Shown: positions 7,956-15,968 of the stretch, one piece after another
How positions within the stretch are numbered: position 1 is the first letter of the stretch
Layout: every line of letters starts with the position of its first letter
NCBI GenBank assembly: GCA_900551995.1
Contig: URXW01000028.1
Location: 1-26,051 of the forward strand
DNA length: 26,051 bases
Direction of reading: 5' to 3'
DNA from: an uncultured Eubacteriales bacterium
GTDB lineage: Bacteria; Bacillota; Clostridia; Oscillospirales; Oscillospiraceae
Notes under the pieces: model-generated
What the model saw: the letters and a program-made list of their open reading frames with translations, nothing else
The model's database searches: none
What the model was told of the DNA's origin: nothing
Made by a program: the position numbers and the translations under genes

Positions 7956-8300
7956 ATGCCCGGAACTCGTAAGCTCGGTAAGACTACCGATCAGCGTATG
8001 GCGATGCTCCGTCAGCAGGTCACCGATCTTCTGGACAACGGTCGGATGGAGACTACCATCACCCGCGCCAAGGAGATCAAGCCCATGGCCGAGAAGATGA
8101 TCACTCTCGGTAAGAAGGGCGACCTGGCAGCCTATCGTCAGGCACTGAGCTTCATCACCCGCGAGGATGTGGCTAACAAGCTGTTCAAGGAACTGGCTCC
8201 CAGCTACGCCGAGCGCAACGGTGGCTACACCCGCATCATCCGCACCGGCGTCCGCCGCGGCGATGCTGCCGAGACTGCCATCATCGAACTGGTGAAGTAA
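7956..8300 (+). CDS. rplQ: 50S ribosomal protein L17
   Basis: L17 lies near the exit tunnel of the large subunit. The 114-residue product starts MPGTRKLGKTTDQRMAMLR and carries the helical core with ITRAKEIKPMAEKMITLGK, ending YTRIIRTGVRRGDAAETAIIEL. AAGGAGGAA precedes the ATG. It is the last gene of the alpha operon, and a strong terminator follows 15 bases after its stop. The rpoA-rplQ gap holds a small GCGCG-TAC-CGCGC hairpin at about 7918-7930. Confidence 0.98.
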   Translation: MPGTRKLGKTTDQRMAMLRQQVTDLLDNGRMETTITRAKEIKPMAEKMITLGKKGDLAAYRQALSFITREDVANKLFKELAPSYAERNGGYTRIIRTGVRRGDAAETAIIELVK

Positions 8301-8315
8301 GCACATTTGCATCAT

Positions 8316-8363
8316 AAAAAAGAACACGCCGCAGGCTCTTGGGTCTGAGGCGTGTTCTTTTTT
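8316..8363 (+). terminator. Rho-independent terminator of the spc-alpha operon
   Basis: A perfect 15-bp inverted repeat (8316-8330 with 8349-8363, loop of 18) ends in a run of six T. It starts 15 bases after the rplQ stop and closes the ribosomal operon. Confidence 0.93.
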
Positions 8364-8396
8364 CGCTGCGGCGCATATACTTCTCCCGGTGATGAA

Positions 8397-9095
8397 ATGA
8401 AAAGACGTATTTGCGCGCTGCTGCTGTCCCTGCTTTTTCTGGGCGGCTGCGGGGCGGAGAAGACGGTCAGCGTGACGGCGGCGGGGGAGACGCCCGCCCC
8501 CAAATACGTGGCTCTGACCTTCGACGACGGGCCCTCGCCCCGGTGCACGCCCCGGCTGCTGGACGGTCTGCGGGAGCTGGGAGCAAAAGCCACCTTCTTC
8601 GTGGTGGGCTGTCAGGCGGAGAAGGATCCCGACATCGTCCGGCGCATCGCCGATGAGGGGCATCAGGTGGGCAACCACTCCTACGACCACGCCGATCTCC
8701 ACACCCTTACGGCGGTGCAGGCGACGGAGGATCTGCGGCGGAATGATGACCTGCTGCGGCAGCTGTTGGGGGACGGTGACTACTGGGTGCGCCCGCCCTA
8801 CGGTCTGCTGGCGGAACGGGACGCCGCCGCGCTGCCCGTGCCGCTGGTGAACTGGTCGGTGGACACGGAGGACTGGCGCACCAAGGACTGCGGGAAGATC
8901 CTGGACGTGATCTACCGCTGCACCGGCGATGGCGACATCGTCCTGCTCCACGACCGCTACCAGAACTCCGTGGACGCGGCGTTGGCGGCGATAGCGCACT
9001 TACAGGAGCAGGGCTATGTGTTCGTCACGGTGGCGGAGCTGCTGGCGTTGAAGGGTGTGGCGGCGGAGCCGGGCGTTACCTACCGCCGCGCATAA
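8397..9095 (+). CDS. Polysaccharide deacetylase lipoprotein (NodB domain)
   Basis: The product is a predicted carbohydrate-esterase-4 deacetylase that removes acetyl groups from peptidoglycan or another surface polysaccharide outside the cell. The chosen ATG gives 232 residues beginning with a lipoprotein signal (MKRRICALLLSLLFLGGC, lipid-modified C18). Motifs follow in family order: TFDDGP (D43, D44), HSYDH (H94, H98) for metal, RPPYG (132-136), DTEDW near 156, and LLHD near the end. The open frame reaches back to 8352, but that part lies inside the rplQ terminator stem. The start has only a weak GGTGAT upstream, and no promoter is visible in the 33-base gap. It may depend on read-through or on a promoter I cannot see. 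Confidence 0.88.
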   Translation: MKRRICALLLSLLFLGGCGAEKTVSVTAAGETPAPKYVALTFDDGPSPRCTPRLLDGLRELGAKATFFVVGCQAEKDPDIVRRIADEGHQVGNHSYDHADLHTLTAVQATEDLRRNDDLLRQLLGDGDYWVRPPYGLLAERDAAALPVPLVNWSVDTEDWRTKDCGKILDVIYRCTGDGDIVLLHDRYQNSVDAALAAIAHLQEQGYVFVTVAELLALKGVAAEPGVTYRRA

Positions 9096-9134
9096 AGCTT
9101 CATGCAGGAACGCGAAAATGGTGCATGAAGCTTT
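9094..9134 (+). terminator. Probable terminator after the deacetylase gene
   Basis: A perfect 13-bp inverted repeat (9094-9106 with 9122-9134, loop of 15) overlaps the stop codon of the deacetylase gene. It is followed by only a short T-run, so termination strength is uncertain. Confidence 0.55.
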
Positions 9135-9206
9135 TGTGCATCCTTTCCGGTTGCCCCGCAGGGGCGAGGAAATGGCACACTTCTTATTTTGCGATGCTTT
9201 TGCATA

Positions 9207-9241
9207 GCAAAAACGTCCCGGAGCAGACGCTCCGGGACGTT
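9207..9241 (-). terminator. Rho-independent terminator of secG
   Basis: A 13-bp perfect stem (9212-9224 with 9229-9241, loop AGAC) is followed on the minus strand by five T. It lies 18 bases beyond the secG stop and faces the deacetylase gene. Confidence 0.9.
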
Positions 9242-9258
9242 CGTTCTATGCAGTTTGC

Positions 9259-9504
9259 TTACGCACCGACACCGGCGGCCAGCATGCAGTTGATGACCAG
9301 CGTCAGAACGATGAACGCGGCACCGACCCACTTGGTGCCCTTTGCCAGCTTGGCATCCAGGCTCTTTGCCTTGGACTTGGACATATAGCTGTCGGCGATG
9401 CCGCCGATGGCACCGGACAGACCCTGGCTCTTACCGGACTGGAACAGAACCACAAAAATCAGGATCAAGGCAGCGATCAGCTGCAAAACAGTAACAAAAA
9501 TCAT
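9259..9504 (-). CDS. secG: Preprotein translocase subunit SecG
   Basis: SecG is the small accessory subunit of the SecYEG channel and assists SecA-driven export. The 81-residue product has two hydrophobic membrane segments (about residues 3-22 and 58-78) joined by a loop with the family motif FQSGKSQGLSGAIGG. On the minus strand GGAGGAG precedes the ATG, and a 17-bp-spaced promoter lies about 60 bases upstream. It is transcribed alone, divergently from lexA, with its own terminator. Confidence 0.95.
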   Translation of the reverse strand: MIFVTVLQLIAALILIFVVLFQSGKSQGLSGAIGGIADSYMSKSKAKSLDAKLAKGTKWVGAAFIVLTLVINCMLAAGVGA

Positions 9505-9561
9505 TTTTCGGACTCCTCCACCTATTCCATGCCATGCGGCATACTTTTCACAGTATATTGC

Positions 9562-9590
9562 ATTTTACCACAGGACAGGGGAGTTTGCAA
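9562..9590 (-). promoter_or_regulatory. Sigma-A promoter of secG
   Basis: On the minus strand TTGCAA (9590-9585) and TAAAAT (9567-9562) are separated by exactly 17 bases, with a TGG extended -10 element. It lies about 60 bases before the secG start. Confidence 0.75.
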
Positions 9591-9636
9591 GAGGGAAAAT
9601 GTCATTTCTCCGCAGAAAAAAGAAGAAAATTCAATA

Positions 9637-9674
9637 GAACAAATGTTGCAATCCGCGCCGTGCCGTGTTATAAT
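9637..9674 (+). promoter_or_regulatory. lexA promoter with overlapping SOS-box-like operator
   Basis: TTGCAA (9646-9651) and TATAAT (9669-9674) are 17 bases apart, a good sigma-A promoter 40 bases before lexA. GAAC-AAAT-GTTG (9637-9648) matches the Gram-positive LexA operator core GAACNNNNGTTC except for its last base, and it overlaps the -35 box. This suggests autorepression of lexA, which is inference from position and partial match. Confidence 0.65.
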
Positions 9675-9714
9675 AGCAGCGGAAACGTATGTACGCGGCG
9701 AAAGGGGAATAGAT

Positions 9715-10365
9715 ATGGCACAGATGACGAAAATGCAGCAGAGGATCTACGACTGCATCGCCGAGGCGTTGCAGCGGCAGGGCTACCCGCCCTCCGTCCG
9801 CGAGATCGGCGAGGCGGTGGGGCTGAAATCCCCCTCCACTGTCCACTTCCATCTGAAGCACATGGAGGAGATGGGCGTGCTGACCAAGGGAGCCGGCAAG
9901 GGGCGCGCCTTGACACTGGCGCAGCCGGTGCAGGGGGAAGCACTTGCCGGAGCGTCTGATGCCGCGCCGGTGCAGGAGGAGGCGGAGCCCGCCGCCGACC
10001 GCATCCCCGTGGTGGGCACCGTGGCGGCAGGCAGCCCCATTTTGGCGGAGGAGTGCATCGAGGACTACCTGACCTTCGACACCGGGGGCAGGGAGGGGGA
10101 GTATTTTGCCCTCCGCGTCCGGGGCGAGTCCATGCTGAACGCCGGTATTCTTCCGGACGACCTGGTGGTGGTGCACCGCCAGCCCACCGCCCACAACGGC
10201 GAGATCGTGGTGGCACTGCTGGGGGACGAGGCGACAGTGAAGCGTCTCAGCCGCCGTAACGGCGAGGTGTGGCTGCTGCCGGAGAACGAGAATTACCGTC
10301 CCATTGACGGGCGGCACGCCACGCTATTAGGGAAGGTCACCGCCGTGGTGCGGCAGTACAGTTGA
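9715..10365 (+). CDS. lexA: LexA repressor (SOS response regulator)
   Basis: LexA represses DNA-damage genes and cleaves itself when RecA filaments form. The start at 9715 gives the standard length of 216 residues. The longer open frame from 9529 would run through the promoter and is rejected. The N-terminal winged helix-turn-helix (about residues 1-68) includes YPPSVREIGEAVGLKSPSTV. The C-terminal S24 peptidase domain has the cleavage site A105-G106 (VAAGSP), catalytic S139 (RGESML) and K176 (ATVKR). The linker (about residues 70-95) is longer and richer in Ala and Glu than in many LexA proteins. A weak AAAGGGGA ribosome-binding site precedes the ATG. The gene is a single unit ending in a bidirectional terminator. 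Confidence 0.96.
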   Translation: MAQMTKMQQRIYDCIAEALQRQGYPPSVREIGEAVGLKSPSTVHFHLKHMEEMGVLTKGAGKGRALTLAQPVQGEALAGASDAAPVQEEAEPAADRIPVVGTVAAGSPILAEECIEDYLTFDTGGREGEYFALRVRGESMLNAGILPDDLVVVHRQPTAHNGEIVVALLGDEATVKRLSRRNGEVWLLPENENYRPIDGRHATLLGKVTAVVRQYS

Positions 10366-10370
10366 AGAAG

Positions 10371-10406
10371 AAAAAACACCCCCGGCGGAGTCGGGGGGTG
10401 TTTTTT
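10371..10406. terminator. Bidirectional terminator between lexA and the VOC gene
   Basis: The stem AAAAAACACCCCC (10371-10383) pairs with GGGGGTGTTTTTT (10394-10406). A T-run follows it on both strands, so it can stop lexA transcription rightward and the minus-strand cluster leftward. It begins five bases after the lexA stop and touches the VOC stop codon. Confidence 0.9.
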
Positions 10407-10786
10407 TATACCGTTATTTCGACCCGCAGGCCCTCCGGGCCAAGGACGCAGCTCTCGTAATACCCATCGCCGGTGACGCGGGGGCCGCTGTCCACGGTGA
10501 AGCCGTCCCCGGCCAGCCGCGCTGTCAGGGCGTCCACGGCTTCGCGGCTGCCCACGCTGAGGGCGATGTGGTCCAGGCCGGTGTGCCGTCCCTCCGGGCG
10601 CGGCGCGACGGTGTCCCACTGCATCAGCTCCAGCACGCCGCCCTCCGGGAAGCGCAGGAAGTAGGAGCGGAAGCCCGTCCGGGGATTGTTGTACAGTGTC
10701 CCGGCGGTGCAGCCGAAATACGCGGTGAAGAAGACCTTCATGGTCTCCATGTCCTCCGCGAACAGTGCAATGTGTGCCAGCTTCAT
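10406..10786 (-). CDS. VOC-family (glyoxalase-like) metalloprotein
   Basis: The product is a 126-residue vicinal-oxygen-chelate fold protein with two beta-alpha-beta-beta-beta modules. The four positions that bind metal in glyoxalase I are all suitable: H5, E53, H73 and E123. It is therefore probably a metal-dependent enzyme or binding protein of the lactoylglutathione-lyase-like group. The substrate cannot be told from sequence. GAGGTGAT lies before the ATG, which is nine bases after the stop of the solute-binding-protein gene. It is the last gene of the minus-strand secA cluster and ends on the shared terminator. Confidence 0.88.
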   Translation of the reverse strand: MKLAHIALFAEDMETMKVFFTAYFGCTAGTLYNNPRTGFRSYFLRFPEGGVLELMQWDTVAPRPEGRHTGLDHIALSVGSREAVDALTARLAGDGFTVDSGPRVTGDGYYESCVLGPEGLRVEITV

Positions 10787-10795
10787 GCCATCACC

Positions 10796-12343
10796 TCACT
10801 TGGTCAGGTCCACGACCCAGCTGCCAAGGTCGTGGAAGGGATTCGTCTCCGTGGGGGTCAGCCCCTCCACCACGTCGGCGGTGGTCAGCACAGAGACGGA
10901 CTTGAAGCACACCGGCGTGAAGGGAACGTCCTCCAGCAGCTGACGCCACAGAGCGGTGAGAGCTGCGCTGCGGCTGTTGTCTCTGGCGGTGCGGCAGCTT
11001 TGCAGCAGATGCTGGGTGTACTCGCTTTCGTAGCCGCTGTAATTCAGGCTGCCCTCCGCGCCCACCAGCGCGGACACGTCCCAGTCGGCGGTCAGCCGGC
11101 ACTCGCCGTAGTACAGGTCGAACTGCCCGTTTTGCAGCCGGGCGATAAACGTATCCCACGGCACCGCCTCTACCGTTACCGTCAGCCGGGAGTTGGTGAG
11201 GGACGCAGCCACCTCCAGCGCGGCGGCGACCTTGAAGCTGCTGTCCTCGTTCACCAGCAGCGTCAGCGACAGGGGCTTTTCCCCTTCCTTCGCCGTGCCG
11301 AGGGCTTCGTTCAGCAGGGAGGCGTAGCTGGCGGCGTTGTAGGGCGTCTCCAGTGCCGCGTCGTATTCCGCCGCGGCGGGGGAGGCGGGCAGCTGCGCCG
11401 GTGCGCCGTGCCCCAGCAGGCAGGAGGACACCAGCGCGGCACGGTCAATGCCGGCACTGATGGCGCGGCGCAGAGCGGCGTCCTCCAGCGTGGATCGCCG
11501 CGTGTTCATGCCCACGAAGTGCATCACCGTGGTGGCGGCGTCCTGATAGTCGCCGTCACCGGAAACACCGGTGCCCGCGCTGCCGGTGAGATCCAGCGTC
11601 AGCAGCTGTATCTCCCGCGAGGAGAAGGCGTACAGCGCGGAATCCCTGTCCTTGCAGTGCTTCAGCTCGATGTGCGTCAGGGGCAGGGCGTTGCTGTCCT
11701 GCCACCACAGGGTATTGGCGGTCAGATACGCGCCGTCCCCGCTCTTGGCGAACACATAGGGGCCGCTGCCCACGGGTGCCGTGCGGTTCTCTGTCCCCGC
11801 CTTGACAATGGGGATGTCCAACCGGTAGGGCAGGGAGGCGAGGGGCTTGGACAGGGCGATGACCAACGCGCCGTCCCGCACCGAGATGGACGTGATCTCC
11901 TGCAGCCGCCCACTGTACCGGGTGCTGTACCGCGCCCGCTCCAGCGTGGCGACAGCGTCCTGGGCGGTGACGGGGGAGCCGTCGGAGAACACGGCGTTGC
12001 TCCGCAGATGGATGGTCCACACCATGCGCCCGCCGTCGTATTCCCAGCTGTCCGCCAGCAGAGCCACCGGCCGGTACCGGTCGTCCAGCGCGAAAAGCCC
12101 CTCGTACAGCAGCGCGCCCACCGTCTGCTGCACCGGCTCCGTGGCGGACACCGGGTCGAGGCTGTCCCCGGCGATATAGGGCAGGGTGAACGCGGTCAGC
12201 GGCTCCGGCTCCGGATCTTCGTTTTCCATCTGATAGAAGTCCGACAGCGCGCCCAGGGGGTCGTCGGCTTCATCCCAGTCGCTGCATCCGGTGGTGCACA
12301 GCATCACCGCGCACAGCAGCAGGCAGAGAAGTGTTCGTTTCAT
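10796..12343 (-). CDS. ABC-type solute-binding lipoprotein (SBP_bac_5 family)
   Basis: The 515-residue product resembles the extracytoplasmic peptide/nickel-binding proteins of the DppA/OppA type. It has a lipoprotein signal with modified C20 (MLCTTGC). Family features include SLDPVSATEPVQQTVGALLYEGL, the LADSWEYDGGRMVWTIHL segment, FSDGSPVTAQDAV, and GSGPYVF around the hinge. The start is fixed by AAGGAGG and by a four-base ATGA overlap with the upstream pgeF-like gene. The much longer open frame reaching 13039 is only a shadow inside that gene. No permease or ATPase gene lies nearby, so it is an orphan binding protein. It may serve a transporter elsewhere, or act in sensing or in a chaperone-like surface role. 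Confidence 0.9.
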   Translation of the reverse strand: MKRTLLCLLLCAVMLCTTGCSDWDEADDPLGALSDFYQMENEDPEPEPLTAFTLPYIAGDSLDPVSATEPVQQTVGALLYEGLFALDDRYRPVALLADSWEYDGGRMVWTIHLRSNAVFSDGSPVTAQDAVATLERARYSTRYSGRLQEITSISVRDGALVIALSKPLASLPYRLDIPIVKAGTENRTAPVGSGPYVFAKSGDGAYLTANTLWWQDSNALPLTHIELKHCKDRDSALYAFSSREIQLLTLDLTGSAGTGVSGDGDYQDAATTVMHFVGMNTRRSTLEDAALRRAISAGIDRAALVSSCLLGHGAPAQLPASPAAAEYDAALETPYNAASYASLLNEALGTAKEGEKPLSLTLLVNEDSSFKVAAALEVAASLTNSRLTVTVEAVPWDTFIARLQNGQFDLYYGECRLTADWDVSALVGAEGSLNYSGYESEYTQHLLQSCRTARDNSRSAALTALWRQLLEDVPFTPVCFKSVSVLTTADVVEGLTPTETNPFHDLGSWVVDLTK

Positions 12344-13152
12344 GGCGTGTCCTCCTTGAGAGCGATCAGCGCGGCCTGTTCGCCCCGCTGCAAGCCCGTT
12401 TTCCGGTGGCTCCAATACAGGTCGGGGCGGCAGGCGGTGCAGTCGCCGCAGACGTCTATGGCGGTCACGCCCGCCTTTTGCAGCCACAGACCGTTGATGG
12501 CCTTCAGATCGATGTGCCACTTGCTGCCGTTCCAGACCATGTACGGCTCCGCCTCGTGCCCCAGCGCGGCGCGGAGAGCTTCCGGCACGTCGCCGTCCGT
12601 CTCGAAGCAGCACTGCCCGATGGCGGGGCCCACGGCGGCGCGGATGTCCTCCTCCCGGCAGCCGTAGACCTCCTGCATGACGCGCACTGTCTTTCCGGCG
12701 ATCCCGGCGGCGGTGCCCCGCCACCCGGCGTGTGCCGCGCCGATGACGCGGTGCACCGGGTCGTGGAGCAGCACTACGTTGCAGTCGGCGGAGAACACCA
12801 CCAGCGTAAGACCGGGCACATCCGTCACCAGCGCGTCGGCACTGTCGTAGTCCTGAGGACGCCACAGCCCCTTGCCCGCGTCCGCCCCGGTGACGACGCG
12901 CACGTCGTCCCGGTGCACCTGACGGCTCAGCACCACCCGGCGGACGTCCGTGTGCAGCGCGGCGCACAGGCGGCGGAAGTTCTCCTGCACGTTGGCGATG
13001 TCGTCGCCCCGGCGGTCGTCCAGATTCAAGCTGTCCCACGGCGCGGGGGACACCCCGCCCTTTCGGGTGGAAAAGCCGTGGGCAATGGTGCTGTCTGCCA
13101 GCACGTCGGAGGTGAGGTACAGCAGCTCGTTTTCCGTGTGGGTATGAAACAT
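12340..13152 (-). CDS. pgeF: YfiH/PgeF family (laccase-domain) protein
   Basis: Members of this family (Cu-oxidase_4 domain, formerly called polyphenol oxidases) act on purine nucleosides, and the E. coli member edits misincorporated peptidoglycan precursors. The 270-residue product has the three metal ligands H80 (SRQVH), C124 (SADCNVVL) and H141 (AHAGWRG). The start at 13152 follows AAAGGAG at ideal spacing; a TTG seven codons upstream is less likely. It lies 71 bases after secA on the same strand and overlaps the solute-binding-protein start by ATGA. Which activity applies here cannot be decided from sequence, so the symbol denotes the family. Confidence 0.9.
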   Translation of the reverse strand: MFHTHTENELLYLTSDVLADSTIAHGFSTRKGGVSPAPWDSLNLDDRRGDDIANVQENFRRLCAALHTDVRRVVLSRQVHRDDVRVVTGADAGKGLWRPQDYDSADALVTDVPGLTLVVFSADCNVVLLHDPVHRVIGAAHAGWRGTAAGIAGKTVRVMQEVYGCREEDIRAAVGPAIGQCCFETDGDVPEALRAALGHEAEPYMVWNGSKWHIDLKAINGLWLQKAGVTAIDVCGDCTACRPDLYWSHRKTGLQRGEQAALIALKEDTP

Positions 13153-13223
13153 GGCGGCTCCTTTCGGAAACAAGGGCGGGCGGCGGCTGATGCCGCCGCC
13201 CGCCGGTCAGTTGAGACTATCGC

Positions 13224-15968
13224 TTAGGAGTGGTACTCCTTGCAGGTGCACTTTTTCCACTTCAGGCCGCTGCCGCAGGGGCATAGGTCGTTGCGCCCGA
13301 TCTTCACCACCTTGGTGGGACGCTTCTTCACCGTGCCGTCGCCGCCCACGTTCTCGGTCATGCCGGAGGCAACGCGCTCCCGCTTGACCTCCTCGTTCTG
13401 CCGCAGGCGCACGGAGTACAGACGGCGCACCGTCTCCTCCTTCATGGCGTCGATCATCTCCTCGAACATCTCAAGGGATTCCTTCTTGTAGGCGTCCACC
13501 GGGTTCGTCTGGGCGTAGGCGCGCAGCCGGATACCCTGCCGCAGATCCTGCATGGCGTCGATGTGCTCCATCCAGTATTCGTCCACCACGCGCAGCAGCA
13601 CCACGCGCTCCAGCTCGCGCATAACGGGAGGCGTGATCTCCTCCTCCTTCTTCTGATAGAACGATTCGGCGGCCTCGGTGAAGCGGTCAATGAAGTCCTC
13701 GGCGGTCAGGGAGGGCAGCTCGCTCTCCTCGATCTTCACCGTGTACTTGGGGAAGTACAGACCCTCCACGCTGCGGAGCAGCTCCTTGCAGGAGGTCATG
13801 TCCAGATGCTCCACGCCCACGAAGGCGGCGTGCACCAGATTGCTGATGGCACTGTTCATCATGCCCATGATGATGCCGCGGACATCCATGCCGTCCAGCA
13901 CCTGCTTGCGCTGCCCGTAGACGATCTCGCGCTGCTTGTTCATCACGTCGTCGTATTCCAGCACGGATTTACGCGCCTGGAAGTTGCGGCTTTCCACGGT
14001 GGTCTGCGCCTGCTCGATGGCGCGGGAGAGCATCTTGTTCTCGATGGGGGTGTCCTCGTCGATATTCATGCGCTCCATCATGCCGGTGACGCGGTCGCCG
14101 CCGAAGAGGCGCATCAGATCGTCCTCCAGAGAGATGTAGAACCGCGTCTCGCCGGGGTCGCCCTGACGGCCGGCACGGCCACGGAGCTGGTTGTCGATAC
14201 GGCGGGAGTCGTGCCGCTCCGTGCCGATGATGAACAGACCGCCCGCCTGCCGCACCTTCTCCGCCTCGCCGGCGATCTCCGCCTTGTGCTGCGCCAGCTT
14301 ATCGGCGAACAGCTTCCGGGCGTCCAGAATCTCCTGATTGTCCGTCTCGGCGTAGCCGGTGGCCTCGGCGATCAGCTCGTCCGTAAGACCCGCCTTCCGC
14401 AGATCGTTTTTCGCCATATACTCGGCGTTACCGCCCAGCATAATATCCGTACCGCGTCCTGCCATGTTGGTGGCGACGGTGACGGTGCCGAACTGACCGG
14501 CCTGCGCCACGATCTCGGCTTCCTTCTCGTGGTTCTTGGCGTTCAGCAGGTTGTGCTTGATGCCCTCGCGGGTCAGCATCTTGCCCAGCAGCTCGTTCTT
14601 CTCGATGGACACCGTACCCACCAGCACCGGCTGCCCCTTGGCGTGGCATTCCTTCACCTGACGGATGACCGCCCGGTACTTGCCGTTCTCGGTCTTATAG
14701 ACGGAGTCCTCGTTGTCGATACGCGCTACGGGACGGTTGGTGGGGATCTCGATAATATCCAGCGCGTAGATGGTGGCAAATTCCTCCTCCTCCGTCAACG
14801 CCGTACCGGTCATGCCGGACAGCTTGCGGTACAGGCGGAAGTAGTTCTGGAACGTAATGGTGGCCAGCGTCTTGCTCTCCCGCTGGACGGACAGGTGCTC
14901 CTTGGCTTCAATGGCCTGGTGCAGACCCTCGGAGTACCGGCGTCCGAACATGAGGCGGCCGGTGAACTCGTCCACGATGACCACCTCGCCGTCCTTCACC
15001 ACGTAGTCCACGTCCCGCTTCATGGTGCCGTGGGCCTTGATAGCCTGGTTGATGTGGTGGGCGATGGTGCTGTTCTCCGGGTCGGACAGGTTATCCAAGT
15101 GGAAGAACTCCTCCGCCTTTTTCACGCCGCGGGCGGTGAGGGTGCAGGTCTTTGCCTTCTCGTCCACCACATAGTCCGCGTCGATGTCGGAGGCTTCCTC
15201 CTCCTTGTCGTCCGTCTCCACCACCACGTACTTCTTCAGCCGGGAGGCGAACATCTCCGCCATGTCGTACAGCTGGGTGGACTTCTCGCCCATGCCGGAG
15301 ATGATCAGCGGCGTCCGCGCCTCATCGATGAGGATGGAGTCCACCTCGTCCACGATGGCGAACACGTGACCCCGCTGCACCTGCTCGTTGGCGTACAACG
15401 CCATGTTGTCGCGGAGGTAGTCGAAGCCCATCTCGTTGTTGGTGCCATAGGTGATGTCCGCCTGATACGCCTTCTGCCGCTCCTCCTTCTTCATGTCGTG
15501 GATGATAAGACCCACGGTCAGCCCGAGGAAGCGGTGTACCTTGCCCATCCACTCGCTGTCGCGCTTGGCAAGGTAGTCGTTGACGGTGACGATGTGGACG
15601 CCCTCGCCGGTCAGCGCGTTCAGATAGGCGGGCAGCGTCGCCACCAGCGTCTTGCCTTCACCGGTTTTCATTTCGGCGATGCGTCCCTGATGCAGCACGA
15701 TGCCGCCCACCAGCTGGACGGGGTAGGGGCGCATACCCAGCACGCGGTCGGCGGCCTCCCGCACGGTGGCGAACGCCTCCGGCAGAATGTCGTCCAGCGT
15801 CTCGCCGGCGGCAAGACGCTGCTTGAACTCCGGCGTCTTTGCCTGCAATTGGGCGTCGGTGAGAGTTTTATACGCCTCCTCCAGCGCGGTGATCTTGTCC
15901 ACAATGGGGTAGATGGATTTCAACTCGCGCTGGCTGTATGTGCCAAACACCTTGGTAAACAGTCCCAT
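13224..15968 (-). CDS. secA: Preprotein translocase ATPase SecA
   Basis: SecA binds preproteins and pushes them through SecYEG using ATP. The 914-residue product has a normal length. Walker A (MKTGEGKTL, from about residue 100) and Walker B (IVDEVDSILIDEARTPL) form the first nucleotide-binding domain. The preprotein cross-linking domain and a second helicase-type domain with TNMAGRGTDI and QLRGRAGRQGD follow. The C-terminal zinc motif LCPCGSG plus KKCTC is intact. AAAGGA precedes the ATG on the minus strand. Transcription appears to start near 16290, giving an unusually long leader. It heads the cluster secA-pgeF-solute-binding protein-VOC. Confidence 0.98.
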   Translation of the reverse strand: MGLFTKVFGTYSQRELKSIYPIVDKITALEEAYKTLTDAQLQAKTPEFKQRLAAGETLDDILPEAFATVREAADRVLGMRPYPVQLVGGIVLHQGRIAEMKTGEGKTLVATLPAYLNALTGEGVHIVTVNDYLAKRDSEWMGKVHRFLGLTVGLIIHDMKKEERQKAYQADITYGTNNEMGFDYLRDNMALYANEQVQRGHVFAIVDEVDSILIDEARTPLIISGMGEKSTQLYDMAEMFASRLKKYVVVETDDKEEEASDIDADYVVDEKAKTCTLTARGVKKAEEFFHLDNLSDPENSTIAHHINQAIKAHGTMKRDVDYVVKDGEVVIVDEFTGRLMFGRRYSEGLHQAIEAKEHLSVQRESKTLATITFQNYFRLYRKLSGMTGTALTEEEEFATIYALDIIEIPTNRPVARIDNEDSVYKTENGKYRAVIRQVKECHAKGQPVLVGTVSIEKNELLGKMLTREGIKHNLLNAKNHEKEAEIVAQAGQFGTVTVATNMAGRGTDIMLGGNAEYMAKNDLRKAGLTDELIAEATGYAETDNQEILDARKLFADKLAQHKAEIAGEAEKVRQAGGLFIIGTERHDSRRIDNQLRGRAGRQGDPGETRFYISLEDDLMRLFGGDRVTGMMERMNIDEDTPIENKMLSRAIEQAQTTVESRNFQARKSVLEYDDVMNKQREIVYGQRKQVLDGMDVRGIIMGMMNSAISNLVHAAFVGVEHLDMTSCKELLRSVEGLYFPKYTVKIEESELPSLTAEDFIDRFTEAAESFYQKKEEEITPPVMRELERVVLLRVVDEYWMEHIDAMQDLRQGIRLRAYAQTNPVDAYKKESLEMFEEMIDAMKEETVRRLYSVRLRQNEEVKRERVASGMTENVGGDGTVKKRPTKVVKIGRNDLCPCGSGLKWKKCTCKEYHS

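Noticed and set aside
8352..8396. Upstream extension of the deacetylase frame to 8352
   Set aside because: These bases are the right arm and T-run of the rplQ terminator. The ATG at 8397 begins directly with a lipoprotein signal.
9529..9714. Upstream extension of the lexA frame
   Set aside because: It would include the promoter and operator region. The ATG at 9715 gives the standard LexA length and N-terminus.
10796..13039. A 747-codon minus-strand open frame suggesting a long solute-binding protein
   Set aside because: The first 232 codons lie inside the pgeF-like gene in another frame, are Arg/Gly-rich, and lack domains. A lipoprotein signal with a good ribosome-binding site starts at 12343.
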